Assembly: GCF_008831085.1 (NCBI RefSeq)
Contig: NZ_WBJY01000001.1
Span: 2,093,338 to 2,157,337, forward strand
Direction: 5' to 3'
From: Pseudoclavibacter endophyticus
Lineage (GTDB): Bacteria > Actinomycetota > Actinomycetes > Actinomycetales > Microbacteriaceae
Length of the DNA stretch: 64,000 nt
Shown: positions 1 through 8,089 of the stretch, piece after piece
How the letters are laid out: the number at the start of each line of letters is the position of its first letter
Position numbering within the stretch: position 1 is the first letter of the stretch
Position numbers and translations under genes: made by a program
Notes under the pieces: generated by a model
What the model saw: the letters and a program-made list of their open reading frames with translations, nothing else
What the model was told of the DNA's origin: nothing
Database searches by the model: none

Positions 1-398
1 CGCGTGATCGCCGGCGAGAGGAGGGCGTCGCCAGACGCGACGGTGCGGACCGCCCTTCGCAGCTCGGCGGGGGCGATGTCTTTGAGGAGGTAGCCGGCGG
101 ATCCCGCTCGTATCGCCGCCAGCACGTTCTCGTCCTCGTCGAACGTGGTCAGAACGACGACGCGGACGTTCGCGAGTGATCGGTCGGCCACAATCGCCCG
201 GGTCGCGGCGATACCGTCCATCTGCGGCATGCGGATGTCCATGAGGACGACATCCGGCTTGTGCTGGCGTACCGCACTGATCCCGGCAATTCCATTGTCG
301 GCTTCTGCGACGACTTCGATGTCGCCGTCGTGTTCGGCGAGGGTGCGCAAGCCTGTTCGGACGAGTTCCTGGTCGTCGACCAGCACGAGACGGATCAT
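1..398 (-). CDS. NarL/LuxR-type response regulator (3' end outside window)
   Basis: The receiver domain of a two-component response regulator reads from the ATG at 396-398 towards the window edge. About 132 residues are visible, starting MIRLVLVDDQELVRTGL. Visible receiver residues are the acidic pair DD near position 8, the phospho-acceptor Asp in VVLMDIRMP and the LLKDIAP lysine motif. The C-terminal LuxR-type helix-turn-helix expected for this family lies beyond position 1. The start codon overlaps the stop of the upstream histidine kinase (ATGA, 395-398), so the two are translationally coupled and almost certainly form one phosphorelay. The target genes are unknown. Confidence 0.93.
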   Translation of the reverse strand, partial: MIRLVLVDDQELVRTGLRTLAEHDGDIEVVAEADNGIAGISAVRQHKPDVVLMDIRMPQMDGIAATRAIVADRSLANVRVVVLTTFDEDENVLAAIRAGSAGYLLKDIAPAELRRAVRTVASGDALLSPAIT

Positions 399-1600
399 GG
401 CAGGCTCGCGGGGATGGTGGCTTCGACGGCGAACCCGGCGCCCGGGAAGGACCGGGTGGTCAATGTTCCGCCGAGCAGTCTGACTCGTTCGCTCATGCCA
501 GCCATTCCATACCCGCCCGTCGCGCCGTCATCGCTCGCCGTTCCCCGCCCGTTGTCGATGACGCTGATGTGGACACGGCCGTCATGGATGCCGACCTTCA
601 CCTGCGCATGCGTCGCGCCGGCGTGACGGATGACGTTGGTGATCGACTCTTGGACCACGCGGTAGGCCGCCGCGTCGACCGGGGCGGACAAGTCTAAGGG
701 GATCGCGGTGATGTCGGTCGTGACCTCGACGCCGGCGGCTCGCGCGGCGTCCACGAGCTCTTGCACGGCCGACAAGGATTGGATGCTCCGTGTCTCGTCA
801 CGATCGGAGGTCGAACGCAGGATGCGCACCATCGAGCGCAGCTCTCGGAGCGATCGTGTGCTGGCTGACCGGATGCGTCCGAGGGCGTCACTGACCGCGC
901 GGTCGTCCTGTCCGACTGCTTCGGCTCCGACTCCGGCTTGGAGGGAGATGACCGACATGGTGTGACCGATCGTGTCGTGCAGCTCCCGGGAGATGCGCTC
1001 GCGTTCGCTCTGCATTCGTAGCTCCGCTTCACGCTCGAGTTGCGCTTCGGTCAACCGAGCGATCTCGGCCTGCTGGGCCGCCCGAAGGCGGCGGGATCGA
1101 ACGCTGTATCCCAGTGCGATCGCCGCGGCGAACAGTGCGGTGTTGGAGACCGACTCGTAGCCGAGAAGGAACCCGATTGCCTCCCCGCCGTCGTAAACCC
1201 GGAAGAACAGGGAGACGCCGAACACGACGAACGCTGCCCCCGTCGACCACAGCATCAGTCCGGCTTCCGCTGCAGAGAACAAGGCCGGCAGGACCGGAAC
1301 GGCGACGCCGATCGGTGGATAGTCGAGGGTGTAGTAGGCGAACATCCCGAGCACGCTGAGTACGAGCACCGTCCGCGGCGTCCTCCGGCGCAGAAGCATC
1401 AGCGCGCCGAAGCCGGCCGCGAACAGGTAGGCGATGACATCCGGCGGCTTGGCGCCACCCGAACCCGTGGCGACGAGGAGGGCGAGCGCGAGCGCGACAG
1501 CCGTTCCCAGCAGCGCGTCGATGACCCACGGCGCCGCGTACCCGGCACGGCGACCATCGCCCCCCGGTCCACGCAAAGGCGCCGAAGATCGTTCAGCCAT
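395..1600 (-). CDS. Sensor histidine kinase (HisKA_3 / NarX-DesK type)
   Basis: This 401-residue membrane kinase has several hydrophobic segments in the N-terminal half (about residues 25-160). A dimerisation/phospho-acceptor helix follows with the motif SRELHDTIGHTMSVI, phospho-His near residue 207. The ATPase domain shows the N-box (ESITNVIRHAGATHA, about 320), the DNGRG G1 box and GYGMAGMSER. No large extracellular sensor domain is present, so the signal is probably sensed within the membrane, as in DesK-like kinases. It overlaps the response regulator gene by 4 bp. Confidence 0.93.
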   Translation of the reverse strand: MAERSSAPLRGPGGDGRRAGYAAPWVIDALLGTAVALALALLVATGSGGAKPPDVIAYLFAAGFGALMLLRRRTPRTVLVLSVLGMFAYYTLDYPPIGVAVPVLPALFSAAEAGLMLWSTGAAFVVFGVSLFFRVYDGGEAIGFLLGYESVSNTALFAAAIALGYSVRSRRLRAAQQAEIARLTEAQLEREAELRMQSERERISRELHDTIGHTMSVISLQAGVGAEAVGQDDRAVSDALGRIRSASTRSLRELRSMVRILRSTSDRDETRSIQSLSAVQELVDAARAAGVEVTTDITAIPLDLSAPVDAAAYRVVQESITNVIRHAGATHAQVKVGIHDGRVHISVIDNGRGTASDDGATGGYGMAGMSERVRLLGGTLTTRSFPGAGFAVEATIPASLP

Positions 1601-1754
1601 GCGACAAGGTTAAGAGCGGCCAGGGCACTCCGTCATGAGCCTCCAGGCGATGCCCGGTGTCGCTTCTCGACGTCGAAAAGACGAGACAGCGGGCGACACG
1701 TGTCGAGAGCGGAGGCCGATGTGAGGAAACAACCGCGTTTCTAGCGTGGTTGGC

Positions 1755-2177
1755 ATGAACAGAATCAGGTCCCTGCAATGGCCCCTTATCCTCGGCCTCG
1801 GAGCGCTCGCGCTGGTCAGGCCGCTCGTGAGCATCATTGAGCATCAGCTCGATGTCACTGGTCCGCCCGCGGTCCCGGTCATCATCACCCTCATCATCTC
1901 GGCGATCTGGATCGTGGTCATCGGTCTGAGCAAGTGTGCTCAGCCCGTGCTGACTCTGCTGTTCACCGGGCTCACCTACGCGGTGCTCTCCATCATCCTC
2001 AGTGGCATCCTCTCCCCGATTCTCACCGGGGAACTCCAAGGCCCGCTCGCCATGCCCATCGCGATCATCCCGGTCCTGCTGATCAACGCCATCTGGGGCC
2101 TTGCCGCCGGCGGACTGGCGCTCCTGCTCCAGCGCCTGCGAGGTGTCCGGCCCCGCGATGCCGTCGAGTCGCGCTAA
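1755..2177 (+). CDS. Small integral membrane protein, function unknown
   Basis: This 140-residue protein is almost entirely hydrophobic, with about four transmembrane helices (near residues 10-30, 40-60, 65-92 and 97-125), and ends in a short basic tail (QRLRGVRPRD). The in-frame GTG at 1746 is a possible alternative start; ATG 1755 begins the natural MNRIRS N-terminus. It is divergent from the histidine kinase and is followed 21 bp later by another membrane protein, so the two may be co-transcribed. The two-component system next door may control it, but no operator is evident. No family is recognised. Confidence 0.7.
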   Translation: MNRIRSLQWPLILGLGALALVRPLVSIIEHQLDVTGPPAVPVIITLIISAIWIVVIGLSKCAQPVLTLLFTGLTYAVLSIILSGILSPILTGELQGPLAMPIAIIPVLLINAIWGLAAGGLALLLQRLRGVRPRDAVESR

Positions 2178-2198
2178 CCGCGTTTCGGAAGGAAGGTC

Positions 2199-2660
2199 AT
2201 GACCTATTCGCCCCCTGGCTCCCGTGATCCCGATGAGGCACGAACCGACGCCGCCATACGGGATCTGAAGGTCCGCGGCCACTGGCCGCAGGCGTCGAAC
2301 CCCCAACCGTCCGCCGAGCACACGCGACCCCCTGCCCACTGGCCGCCGGTGGAAACGGCCACGCCGCACCGGACCGATCGGCCGTCCTACCCGCCCGCGT
2401 CCATGACGCCCCCGCCGCGACCGAGGAGCACGTGGCGGTCGATCGGCTCCGGCGCCCTCGGTCTCGTCGGTGGTGTGCTGCTCGCGCTCATCGTCCAGGA
2501 CGTCCTGGCAACCGCATTTCTCCGCGACGGGACCATCCCACTTGCCCTCGGCGTCGTCCTCGGCTTCCTCGTGCCCGCCTTCGGAGCGCTCGGCGTGCTC
2601 ACCGCCATCCTCATCGACAACCGGAACGCGAAGCGTCGGTCGAAGACGTCCGGGCGATGA
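2199..2660 (+). CDS. Membrane protein with Pro-rich cytoplasmic N-terminus
   Basis: A 153-residue protein. The first 85 residues are hydrophilic and Pro/Arg-rich, without recognisable motifs. Two transmembrane helices follow (about residues 90-112 and 117-140), then a short basic tail (RNAKRRSKTSGR). A clear ribosome binding site (GGAAGGAAGG) lies just ahead of the ATG at 2199. It sits directly downstream of the preceding membrane gene and probably shares its transcript. Function is not recognised. Confidence 0.7.
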   Translation: MTYSPPGSRDPDEARTDAAIRDLKVRGHWPQASNPQPSAEHTRPPAHWPPVETATPHRTDRPSYPPASMTPPPRPRSTWRSIGSGALGLVGGVLLALIVQDVLATAFLRDGTIPLALGVVLGFLVPAFGALGVLTAILIDNRNAKRRSKTSGR

Positions 2661-2806
2661 GCGATCCGCGTCGTCACGAGTTGTCGCGCCGCACGGTGCT
2701 GCAGATCGGCGGCGTTTCGCGAGAGAGACGGCACAGCGATCAGACGTGCGACCGACATGACCGCATCGCCACAGGAGGGTCAGCGGCCAGGTCGCACCGG
2801 CAGTTG

Positions 2807-3295
2807 TCAGCCATTCCCCTCGCGGACATCTGTGCCGTTCTCGGCAAACGCCTTGAAGTCCTGCATGTGCTCTCGTGAATGCTTGATGAAGATACCGCGC
2901 AGGAACGGAGCCGCCAATCGCATTGGGCCGTTGAACCGGTATTCGTTCTCGCTCACCCAAAGTGTGCTCTCAGGACCGGCCTCAGACAGATGCTCGCGAG
3001 CGGCATTCCACATGCCCTCTGCGACGATCTCACGCTCGAAATGGATGGCGCGTTCCGAGGGGACATCGTGCAGGTTCGCCGGTTCTCGACGGGTGATGGT
3101 CTCGGTGCACTCCATGGTCTTCTGACCCGATTGGAAGACCACCTTCGACTCGGTACCGACGTGGCCGTCCACGCCGCGTAACGGCTCGTGCGATATCAGG
3201 CCTCGTAGCCACTTCGGTCGGTGCGCAGGGTCTTCGAGGAGTTGAATGACGCGCTTTCGTGGCAGTGCGATGTCCATCGAGATGGAGTACTTCAT
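2807..3295 (-). CDS. SRPBCC-fold protein (polyketide cyclase/dehydrase-like)
   Basis: A 162-residue protein beginning MKYSISMDIALPRKRVIQLLEDP. This is the typical first strand and helix of the SRPBCC/START-like superfamily, with PKWLRGL following and alternating beta-strand segments after it. The C-terminal helix (LRGIFIKHSREHMQDFKAFAE) is also typical. Such proteins bind hydrophobic ligands; the substrate is unknown. The ATG follows GGAGGG. It is the last gene of a minus-strand operon after ArsR, an AHSA1-type SRPBCC protein and the broken DUF1801 gene, a combination commonly seen together in actinobacteria. Confidence 0.8.
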   Translation of the reverse strand: MKYSISMDIALPRKRVIQLLEDPAHRPKWLRGLISHEPLRGVDGHVGTESKVVFQSGQKTMECTETITRREPANLHDVPSERAIHFEREIVAEGMWNAAREHLSEAGPESTLWVSENEYRFNGPMRLAAPFLRGIFIKHSREHMQDFKAFAENGTDVREGNG

Positions 3296-3343
3296 GGCGG
3301 AACCCTCCGGGTGCTTCGGCCCATGGCGACGTGCGGGGATTGG

Positions 3344-3733
3344 TCACTGCCGGTCGGCGTCGATCTCGCGGACGTGGATGCGGACGAGATCTTCGATCAG
3401 GTCGCTGGGCAGCGGATTCGTCAGCGTGAACTGGATCGCATGTTCGGTGGTCTTGTAGTCCGACAGCCGATCTTTCAGCTCCTCGATAGCCCATTAAGAA
3501 GGGTAGAAACTCATGTGTCGCTTGGATGCGGTGAAGAACGCCAGCGCGCGCCCCTTGTACTTCAATGTGGGCATCCTGTAGCTCACGGTTTCTTCGACAC
3601 TCGGCACGAGCTGGGTCACGATCGCACGGATCCGTTCGAGTTCCGGTCGGAATGCAGGGTCGATGCCGTCAAGGTACTCATCGATGCTCGTCGCCTTCTC
3701 ACCCATCGCTCTGCTCTTCTCCCGTGCCGCCAA
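3344..3733 (-). pseudogene. DUF1801 (iron-chaperone/YdhG-like) gene with in-frame stop
   Basis: Two consecutive blocks of one reading frame encode a complete DUF1801 protein: residues from MGEKATSIDEYLDG to HMSFYPS, then a TAA at 3494-3496, then WAIEELKDRLSDYKTTEHAI up to the natural TGA at 3344-3346. The frame is unchanged across the stop, so this is a single nonsense change in the conserved YP-S-x-W region rather than a frameshift. The better start is probably the ATG at 3704-3706, which overlaps the upstream SRPBCC stop by 8 bp; the longer ORF begins at 3733. The gene is either recently inactivated or affected by one sequencing error. Confidence 0.82.
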
Positions 3734-4328
3734 GGTAGAAGGCCGCCGTCCTCAGTGCGCGTGTCTCCGCATCACTCGCGGGGGTTCCCGCTTCCTGGTC
3801 TGCCCGGCCCCACGCATTGGCGGCCCGACGGGTCAGCTCCTGTCCCTCGGGCGTGCCCGCGAACGCCTCCATGGCATCGGGGTCGCATCGAGCGTCGCCG
3901 CCGAGATACCGCGAGAGAGCTCGGAGCGATTCCTCCCACCCCACACCCGCCGCAGCGGGGCCGTAGGTGTCCCAGTGGTCATCAGGGTGGGTTAAGCGGA
4001 GCAGGGTCAGTTCGTTCGCGGCCGGAATGACCTCGACATCAACATGGCTGATATTCCCCTGGTACTCCCACGTGATCGCGAGGTGCCGGGGTGGTTCGCA
4101 TCGCCGGATCTCCCCCTCCGTGCCACTTGTTGTGAGGGTGTACCGGCCGCCGAGGGTGAGGTCGCCGCGTACCGGCTCGAACCATCGCGAGAGCCGTTGA
4201 GGATTCGTGCACGCATTCCACAGGTCGGCGGCGCCGGTGCCGAAGGCCCTCTCCAAAATGACCTGATGCGACTCGCCGCTGGACGTGATTTTGCGGATCA
4301 CTTCGTTGATTTCGTCAGCGATGTTCAT
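3699..4328 (-). CDS. AHSA1/SRPBCC family protein
   Basis: A 209-residue protein of the activator-of-Hsp90-ATPase-like SRPBCC family. It shows LERAFGTGAADLWNACTNPQRLSRWFEPV near the N-terminus, GGRYTL and the strand ITWEYQ, followed by the W-rich C-terminal helix (GVGWEESLRALSRYL). The open frame extends further upstream, but the ATG at 4326-4328 overlaps the ArsR stop (ATGA) and is the likely start. In ArsR-AHSA1 pairs the SRPBCC protein is a small-molecule-binding partner; its ligand here is unknown. The next gene, DUF1801, starts inside its 3' end. Confidence 0.85.
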   Translation of the reverse strand: MNIADEINEVIRKITSSGESHQVILERAFGTGAADLWNACTNPQRLSRWFEPVRGDLTLGGRYTLTTSGTEGEIRRCEPPRHLAITWEYQGNISHVDVEVIPAANELTLLRLTHPDDHWDTYGPAAAGVGWEESLRALSRYLGGDARCDPDAMEAFAGTPEGQELTRRAANAWGRADQEAGTPASDAETRALRTAAFYLGGTGEEQSDG

Positions 4329-4675
4329 GTGGTCTCGCTTCTTGGTGGCGACTTTCCTCGACGTATTTCGGCGTCGAGGGCGGACAGGGCGCTGCTCCAT
4401 AGCCCTCGGAACTGGTCAAGCCACACGTCGATTTCTCGCAGGGCACCTGGATCGAGGGAATACAGGCGTCGAGCGCCGTCGGGACGGGATCGCACGAGAC
4501 CGACTTCACGCAGCCGCCGCAGGTGGCGCGAGGTGGCCGGTTGAACGAGTCCGAACTCCGCGTCCATCACCTCGACAAGCTCGCCGGCGGGTACCTCGCT
4601 GTCAGCGAGGTACTCAACGATGCGGCGACGAACCGGATCGGCCAAGACAGCGAGCGCATCCACGCGACGTAGCAT
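4325..4675 (-). CDS. ArsR-family transcriptional repressor
   Basis: A 116-residue winged-helix protein of the metal-independent ArsR class that accompanies SRPBCC genes. It contains VLADPVRRRIVEYLADSEV (helix 1-2), the recognition segment QPATSRHLRRLREVGLVRSR and the wing DGARRLYSLDP. There are no Cys residues forming a classical metal site. It heads a four-gene operon (ArsR, AHSA1, DUF1801, SRPBCC). A perfect 7-bp inverted repeat overlaps its start codon, which suggests autoregulation. Confidence 0.9.
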   Translation of the reverse strand: MLRRVDALAVLADPVRRRIVEYLADSEVPAGELVEVMDAEFGLVQPATSRHLRRLREVGLVRSRPDGARRLYSLDPGALREIDVWLDQFRGLWSSALSALDAEIRRGKSPPRSETT

Positions 4676-4694
4676 ATAACAGTTTCGGTTATAT
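4674..4694 (-). promoter_or_regulatory. Inverted repeat ATATAAC-N7-GTTATAT, probable ArsR operator
   Basis: Two perfect 7-bp arms are separated by 7 bp. The proximal arm overlaps the ATG of the arsR gene (4673-4675 on the minus strand). The site is AT-rich in a GC-rich background and lies where a repressor would block transcription initiation. Its spacing fits ArsR half-sites. Confidence 0.7.
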
Positions 4695-4824
4695 CACACG
4701 GCAAAGACTCACGACCTCCTGTGCGAACTACAAGGGGCGCAACCCTCCCCTGACCGGGAGTCGGTGGTGTTCACCATGCCCGCAAAGGCAGCGCGAGAGA
4801 GGGGTGGAATATCGTGACCGGTTT

Positions 4825-5958
4825 TCACCCATCCTCGGCGGCGACAAGGTCTTCAAAGGCATTGAGGACACGGGAACCTTGGGGACCGTCGAGAGCTAAC
4901 TGTGTCAACAGAATGGTGACCTGGTTATGCCGGGGATCGACACGCGCGGCGGTCCCGGCGCCGCCGGCCCAGCCGTAGGTGTTGTCGGCGCGCACGCTTC
5001 CGCCGTATCCCCAGCCTTCGCCTTCGGCGAGGAAGAATCCCGCATGACGCCGCTGGTCGGCTGTGAGCTGGTCGGTCATCATCGATTTCACGAGTGGGGT
5101 GGGGAGGATCCGCTGTCCGTTGGACTCACCGCCGTTGAGCAGCATCCTGCCGAAGGCGAGCCAATCGTCGGCCGTTCCGATCAGGCCACCAGCGCCATCC
5201 GGAAACGATGGGGGCCGAGAGTGCTGTCCGTCGGGCGGATCGACGAGTTCCACCGGTGATCGAGGATTATCCGTCGCTCGATACCGGCTCGCGAAGCGAG
5301 AACGTTCGGATGGTGGAACCCACCATCGTGCGTCCCGCATCCCCAGTGGGTCGACGATACGGTCAGCCATGAGCACGCCCAGCGACTGCTGTGCGACTCG
5401 TTCCAGCAGGAGCCCGAGGATGGTACTGCCGGCGTTGTAGGTCCAGCCCTGGCCGGGTTGATGCGCCAGCGGTAACCGCCCCGCTCCTGTCAGGTAGGAC
5501 TGTCGGTCCAGGGCGCGGAGCTGAGGGCCTTCCTGGAGCGTCGTGACGAGAGCTTCGGTGAATGGTGACTCGAAGTCCGTAGTGAATCCGAGTCCACCGC
5601 GCAGGGTAAGCAGATCCTCCACCGTCACAGGGCGAGATGCGGGAACAGTGTGCGAGAGCTGCCCACTCGGGTCCACAAGTACCCTGGCACTGGACAGCTC
5701 GGGCAGCCACCGATCGACTGGCGAATCAAGATCGACGGTTCCGTCGGCCACGAAGGTGAGGGCGAGGGCAGCAGTCAATGGCTTGCCCAGGGAGTCCCAG
5801 AAGAACAGGGTGTCGGACGACATTGGTGCACAGGACTCCAGGTCCTGAGAACCAACCACGACTGTCTCAGCGTTCTCGCCCCGGTACCGTACAGCGACTG
5901 CGCCCGGAAGCGTGCCTGCGTCGACCTCTTCCTGGAGCATTCTTGCGATGGCGTCCAT
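4825..5958 (-). CDS. Serine hydrolase, beta-lactamase/esterase class C family
   Basis: A 377-residue penicillin-binding-protein-like serine hydrolase without a signal peptide, so it is probably cytoplasmic (EstB-type esterase). The SxxK catalytic motif is SLGK (FFWDSLGKPL, about residues 53-56), the YxN-equivalent is YNAGS, and a GWGYGG / GWAGGAG region near the C-terminus corresponds to the third motif. The ATG at 5956-5958 (MDAIARMLQEEV) is chosen over the longer open frame because the extension is Arg-rich and non-conserved in character. The natural substrate is unknown. Confidence 0.85.
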   Translation of the reverse strand: MDAIARMLQEEVDAGTLPGAVAVRYRGENAETVVVGSQDLESCAPMSSDTLFFWDSLGKPLTAALALTFVADGTVDLDSPVDRWLPELSSARVLVDPSGQLSHTVPASRPVTVEDLLTLRGGLGFTTDFESPFTEALVTTLQEGPQLRALDRQSYLTGAGRLPLAHQPGQGWTYNAGSTILGLLLERVAQQSLGVLMADRIVDPLGMRDARWWVPPSERSRFASRYRATDNPRSPVELVDPPDGQHSRPPSFPDGAGGLIGTADDWLAFGRMLLNGGESNGQRILPTPLVKSMMTDQLTADQRRHAGFFLAEGEGWGYGGSVRADNTYGWAGGAGTAARVDPRHNQVTILLTQLALDGPQGSRVLNAFEDLVAAEDG

Positions 5959-6599
5959 CGTCCAAGTGTGGCAGGGAGCCCGCCCCGACCGTGAGTTGCG
6001 GCGGATCGCGACGACGACACGAGGACCCGTCCTGGCGTGTGAACCTCGCCGGGCGGACGCGCCACGCGGCACACGCGCGAGCCCTCAGCGCTCGACCGGC
6101 TCCCCTGCGGGGGCCTGGAACGACGCGAGGTCTGAGCGCGTCGGCGCCGCCTCCCAGTCGCCCTCGACGGTGCAGACTCGAAGACCGCGTAGGCCGCCGC
6201 CCGAAGCTGTTGCATCCCTCGTATGGTGAGAAGCGTACTCCCGGGCTGCCTCTCTGAACTACGGTGGGTTGTCTCCCAGTTACGGGTCTGGGCAGCAGCG
6301 GCGGCGTTCGAAGAGGAACTCTCAGGGGGAACGCACTTGGAAGCAAGCCGTCTGCGTCCCGCCAGCGACCAAGGCGTTGCGTCGTTCCGCCGCGAATGAC
6401 GTCCGACATGCGATGCCACTGACGTTACTCGCACGTTCCCGTCCCGCTACCGATGCGAGTAGCGCGTGAGGCGGCCAGCGACGGGGCGAGTTTTCGACAA
6501 CCTTCCCGCTAGATCCACCCCATGTCGGATGTCCCCACCGTGACACCGTCGGGTTTGATGTCCTCCCCACGGGCAGCCACCACGGCGCGCGACGACCCA
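5959..6599. other. Intergenic region without recognisable gene
   Basis: About 640 bp between the serine hydrolase and the next membrane protein. Open frames on both strands have the Arg/Ser/Pro-rich composition of shadow frames, and none has a convincing ribosome binding site or a domain I recognise. It could be eroded coding DNA, as elsewhere in this region. Confidence 0.5.
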
Positions 6600-7055
6600 T
6601 CATGACCGAGTCCGCACGGCTGATGCGACGATCGCGGACGCAGGGATGTGCCCAGCGGCAAGGATCACGGCGGCGATGGCGATCCACGGGTTGCTCAGCC
6701 ACGCTGCGGTGCTCAGGAACACGACGACCGGGTAAATCGCCATCGGCACCGGAACCACCCACCACGGCCGGTACAGCGTCGCCCCCGCGCGCCCCGTGAA
6801 AAGATAGCGGGCCCACAGCGCGTAATATCCCGCCAGGGCGACGAACGTTGGAACCGTCCACCAGCAGACGAACTCTCCGGGTTGCGTGATCGCAGGAACG
6901 ACCAGGCACAGCACCTGACCTGCACGTTCGAGCAATCCCAGCAGACGAGGCACGTGCGCCGCCGGCACCGGAACTCGCGGCGGGAACCACACCAACAGCA
7001 GGTTCGGCGCGAGCACAGCGAGCCCGACAATCAAACCCAACGGCGAGAAACCCAC
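6600..7055 (-). CDS. Integral membrane protein, function unknown
   Basis: A 151-residue protein with about four hydrophobic segments: GLIVGLAVLAPNLLLVWF, VLCLVVPAI, FVALAGYYALWARYLF, then MAIYPVVVFLSTAAWLSNPWIAIAAVILAAGHI. Trp and Pro residues are frequent. The start is a GTG at 7053-7055. The family is not named with confidence. It is isolated, flanked on the left by a 640-bp gap and on the right by relaxase fragments. Confidence 0.68.
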   Translation of the reverse strand: MGFSPLGLIVGLAVLAPNLLLVWFPPRVPVPAAHVPRLLGLLERAGQVLCLVVPAITQPGEFVCWWTVPTFVALAGYYALWARYLFTGRAGATLYRPWWVVPVPMAIYPVVVFLSTAAWLSNPWIAIAAVILAAGHIPASAIVASAVRTRS

Positions 7056-7056
7056 A

Positions 7057-7187
7057 CCCGGAGGCTATCGCGCCAATGCCGACCACTCCGTCGACGGCTC
7101 CCTCACCCTCCGCCGATCAGGCCGCAAGCAGGGCGACTCGGTCCTGCTCCCAGCCGACTACGCCGCCGAGCACCGGGATTCGGGCTA
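7057..7187 (+). pseudogene. MobF/TrwC relaxase internal fragment
   Basis: Reading forward, the frame ...HSVDGSLTLRRSGRKQGDS followed by VLLPADYAAEHRDSG and a TAG at 7185-7187 resembles the DGSL...LPADYVAEHV segment that precedes the RecD-like helicase motifs of actinobacterial MobF relaxases. No start codon or flanking domains remain. It meets the oppositely oriented N-terminal fragment of the same kind of protein at about 7185, so the two are the scars of a rearranged mobilisation gene. Confidence 0.5.
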
Positions 7188-7658
7188 GCCCACGTTGCGG
7201 CGATCCTCGCTTGTGTGTCGGCGTCGGCGATCGCCGAGAGCACAAACGCCCGATTTCGGGAGCGAGAAGGTGAAGTCGTAGCCTGCCACAGCGCGGCGGC
7301 GGGTCTGAGGCGCCGGCGCTGCTGTGTCACCCGGCGGAGCAACCGGGTTCTCCGGACTCGGCTCAGAAGCCCCATACACGGGATATGCCCGGCCGAGCGG
7401 CGCTCCCATTCCGGGACGACGCCCTATCCCCAGTAGCAACTCGAGTTGAGCTTCGGACACCCGCGATCCCGCCGCGACCCTGCCGCCGGCAAGTGCTGGC
7501 AGCCCGCTTCCGAGCCACCGCCAGGGTGGCGTACCGGCCTCGGCATAATAGCGAGCAAACGGTGCGAAGAGAGGACGGTCGCCATCGCCCGCCGCGACCG
7601 TGCGGAGCAGGTACTTATAGCCATCCCGCGCGCTCATCACCCGCGTCGACACCGACAC
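7185..7658 (-). pseudogene. MobF/TrwC relaxase N-terminal fragment, frameshifted
   Basis: The N-terminus MSVSTRVMSARDGYKYLLRT, then RYYAEAGTPPWRWLGSGL, VSEAQLELLLG, PLGRAYPVY and RRAVAGYDFTFSLPKS, is the hallmark start of actinobacterial TrwC/MobF conjugative relaxases. The PKS motif of the relaxase core is visible. Immediately after PKS the frame shifts; the continuation VLSAIADADTQARIAATWASP lies in another frame and stops being homologous near 7190. Full-length relaxases exceed 1000 residues, so this is a remnant of a conjugative plasmid or ICE. Confidence 0.8.
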
Positions 7659-7758
7659 CCAACAACGCCTCTCCAGTTATCGGAGAAGTACGATGCCGCG
7701 CCCGCGTCAGCGGGCGCGAGCCTCGATCTGCAAGACCTGTGAAAGCTCGTTCGCTCGG

Positions 7759-7963
7759 CCTAGTGACCGACGGCGCGCGCCACGATGAATTCGCCGCGTT
7801 CGGCGACGCCCGCTGCAATAACCATTAGCGCCGTCTTACCCATCCCCCTCCCCGAGGATGACGAGGGCGCCGCTGCGACCGGCGCGGGCGTCGTCAAGCA
7901 GCTGCGCGACGAGCGCGCGTTCGGCTTCTCGCCCGAAGAGTCACAACGACTCTCCTTCCTCAG
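7759..7963 (-). pseudogene. LuxR-family (LAL) regulator N-terminal remnant
   Basis: On the minus strand one frame reads LFGREAERALVAQLLDDARA then GRSGALVILGEG, the canonical opening of large ATP-binding LuxR (LAL) regulators. The Walker A continuation MGKTALMVIAAGVAERGEF is in a neighbouring frame and ends at a TAG near 7759. One frameshift inside the P-loop and loss of the remaining ~800 residues make this a dead fragment. Its opening is of the same type as the intact regulator at 16.2 kb. Confidence 0.62.
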
Positions 7964-8089
7964 TCACTTGACAGCGAAAGGGATACGCAAGGAATAGGTG
8001 GTGCAACTACGTATTCATCACCGACGCCGGGGAAGAGCCTTCGCTGAGAAGGTACCAAGTAGGGGCCACGACCGGTTGAGGAGGATGTC

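Noticed and set aside
1040..1744. Long plus-strand frame opposite the histidine kinase
   Set aside because: Composition is Arg/Gln/Asp-rich with no hydrophobic core and it lies antisense to a clear kinase; shadow frame.
1593..2960. 455-residue minus-strand frame over the two small membrane genes
   Set aside because: It reads His/Asp/Arg/Gly-rich text without domains and covers two genes with good starts on the other strand.
7960..8020. TTGACAG at about 7969 as a twelfth MerR-type promoter before the 8.1-kb MerR gene
   Set aside because: The 19-bp spacer lacks the TGT...ACA dyad and the -10 position reads AATAGG; only the -35 fits.
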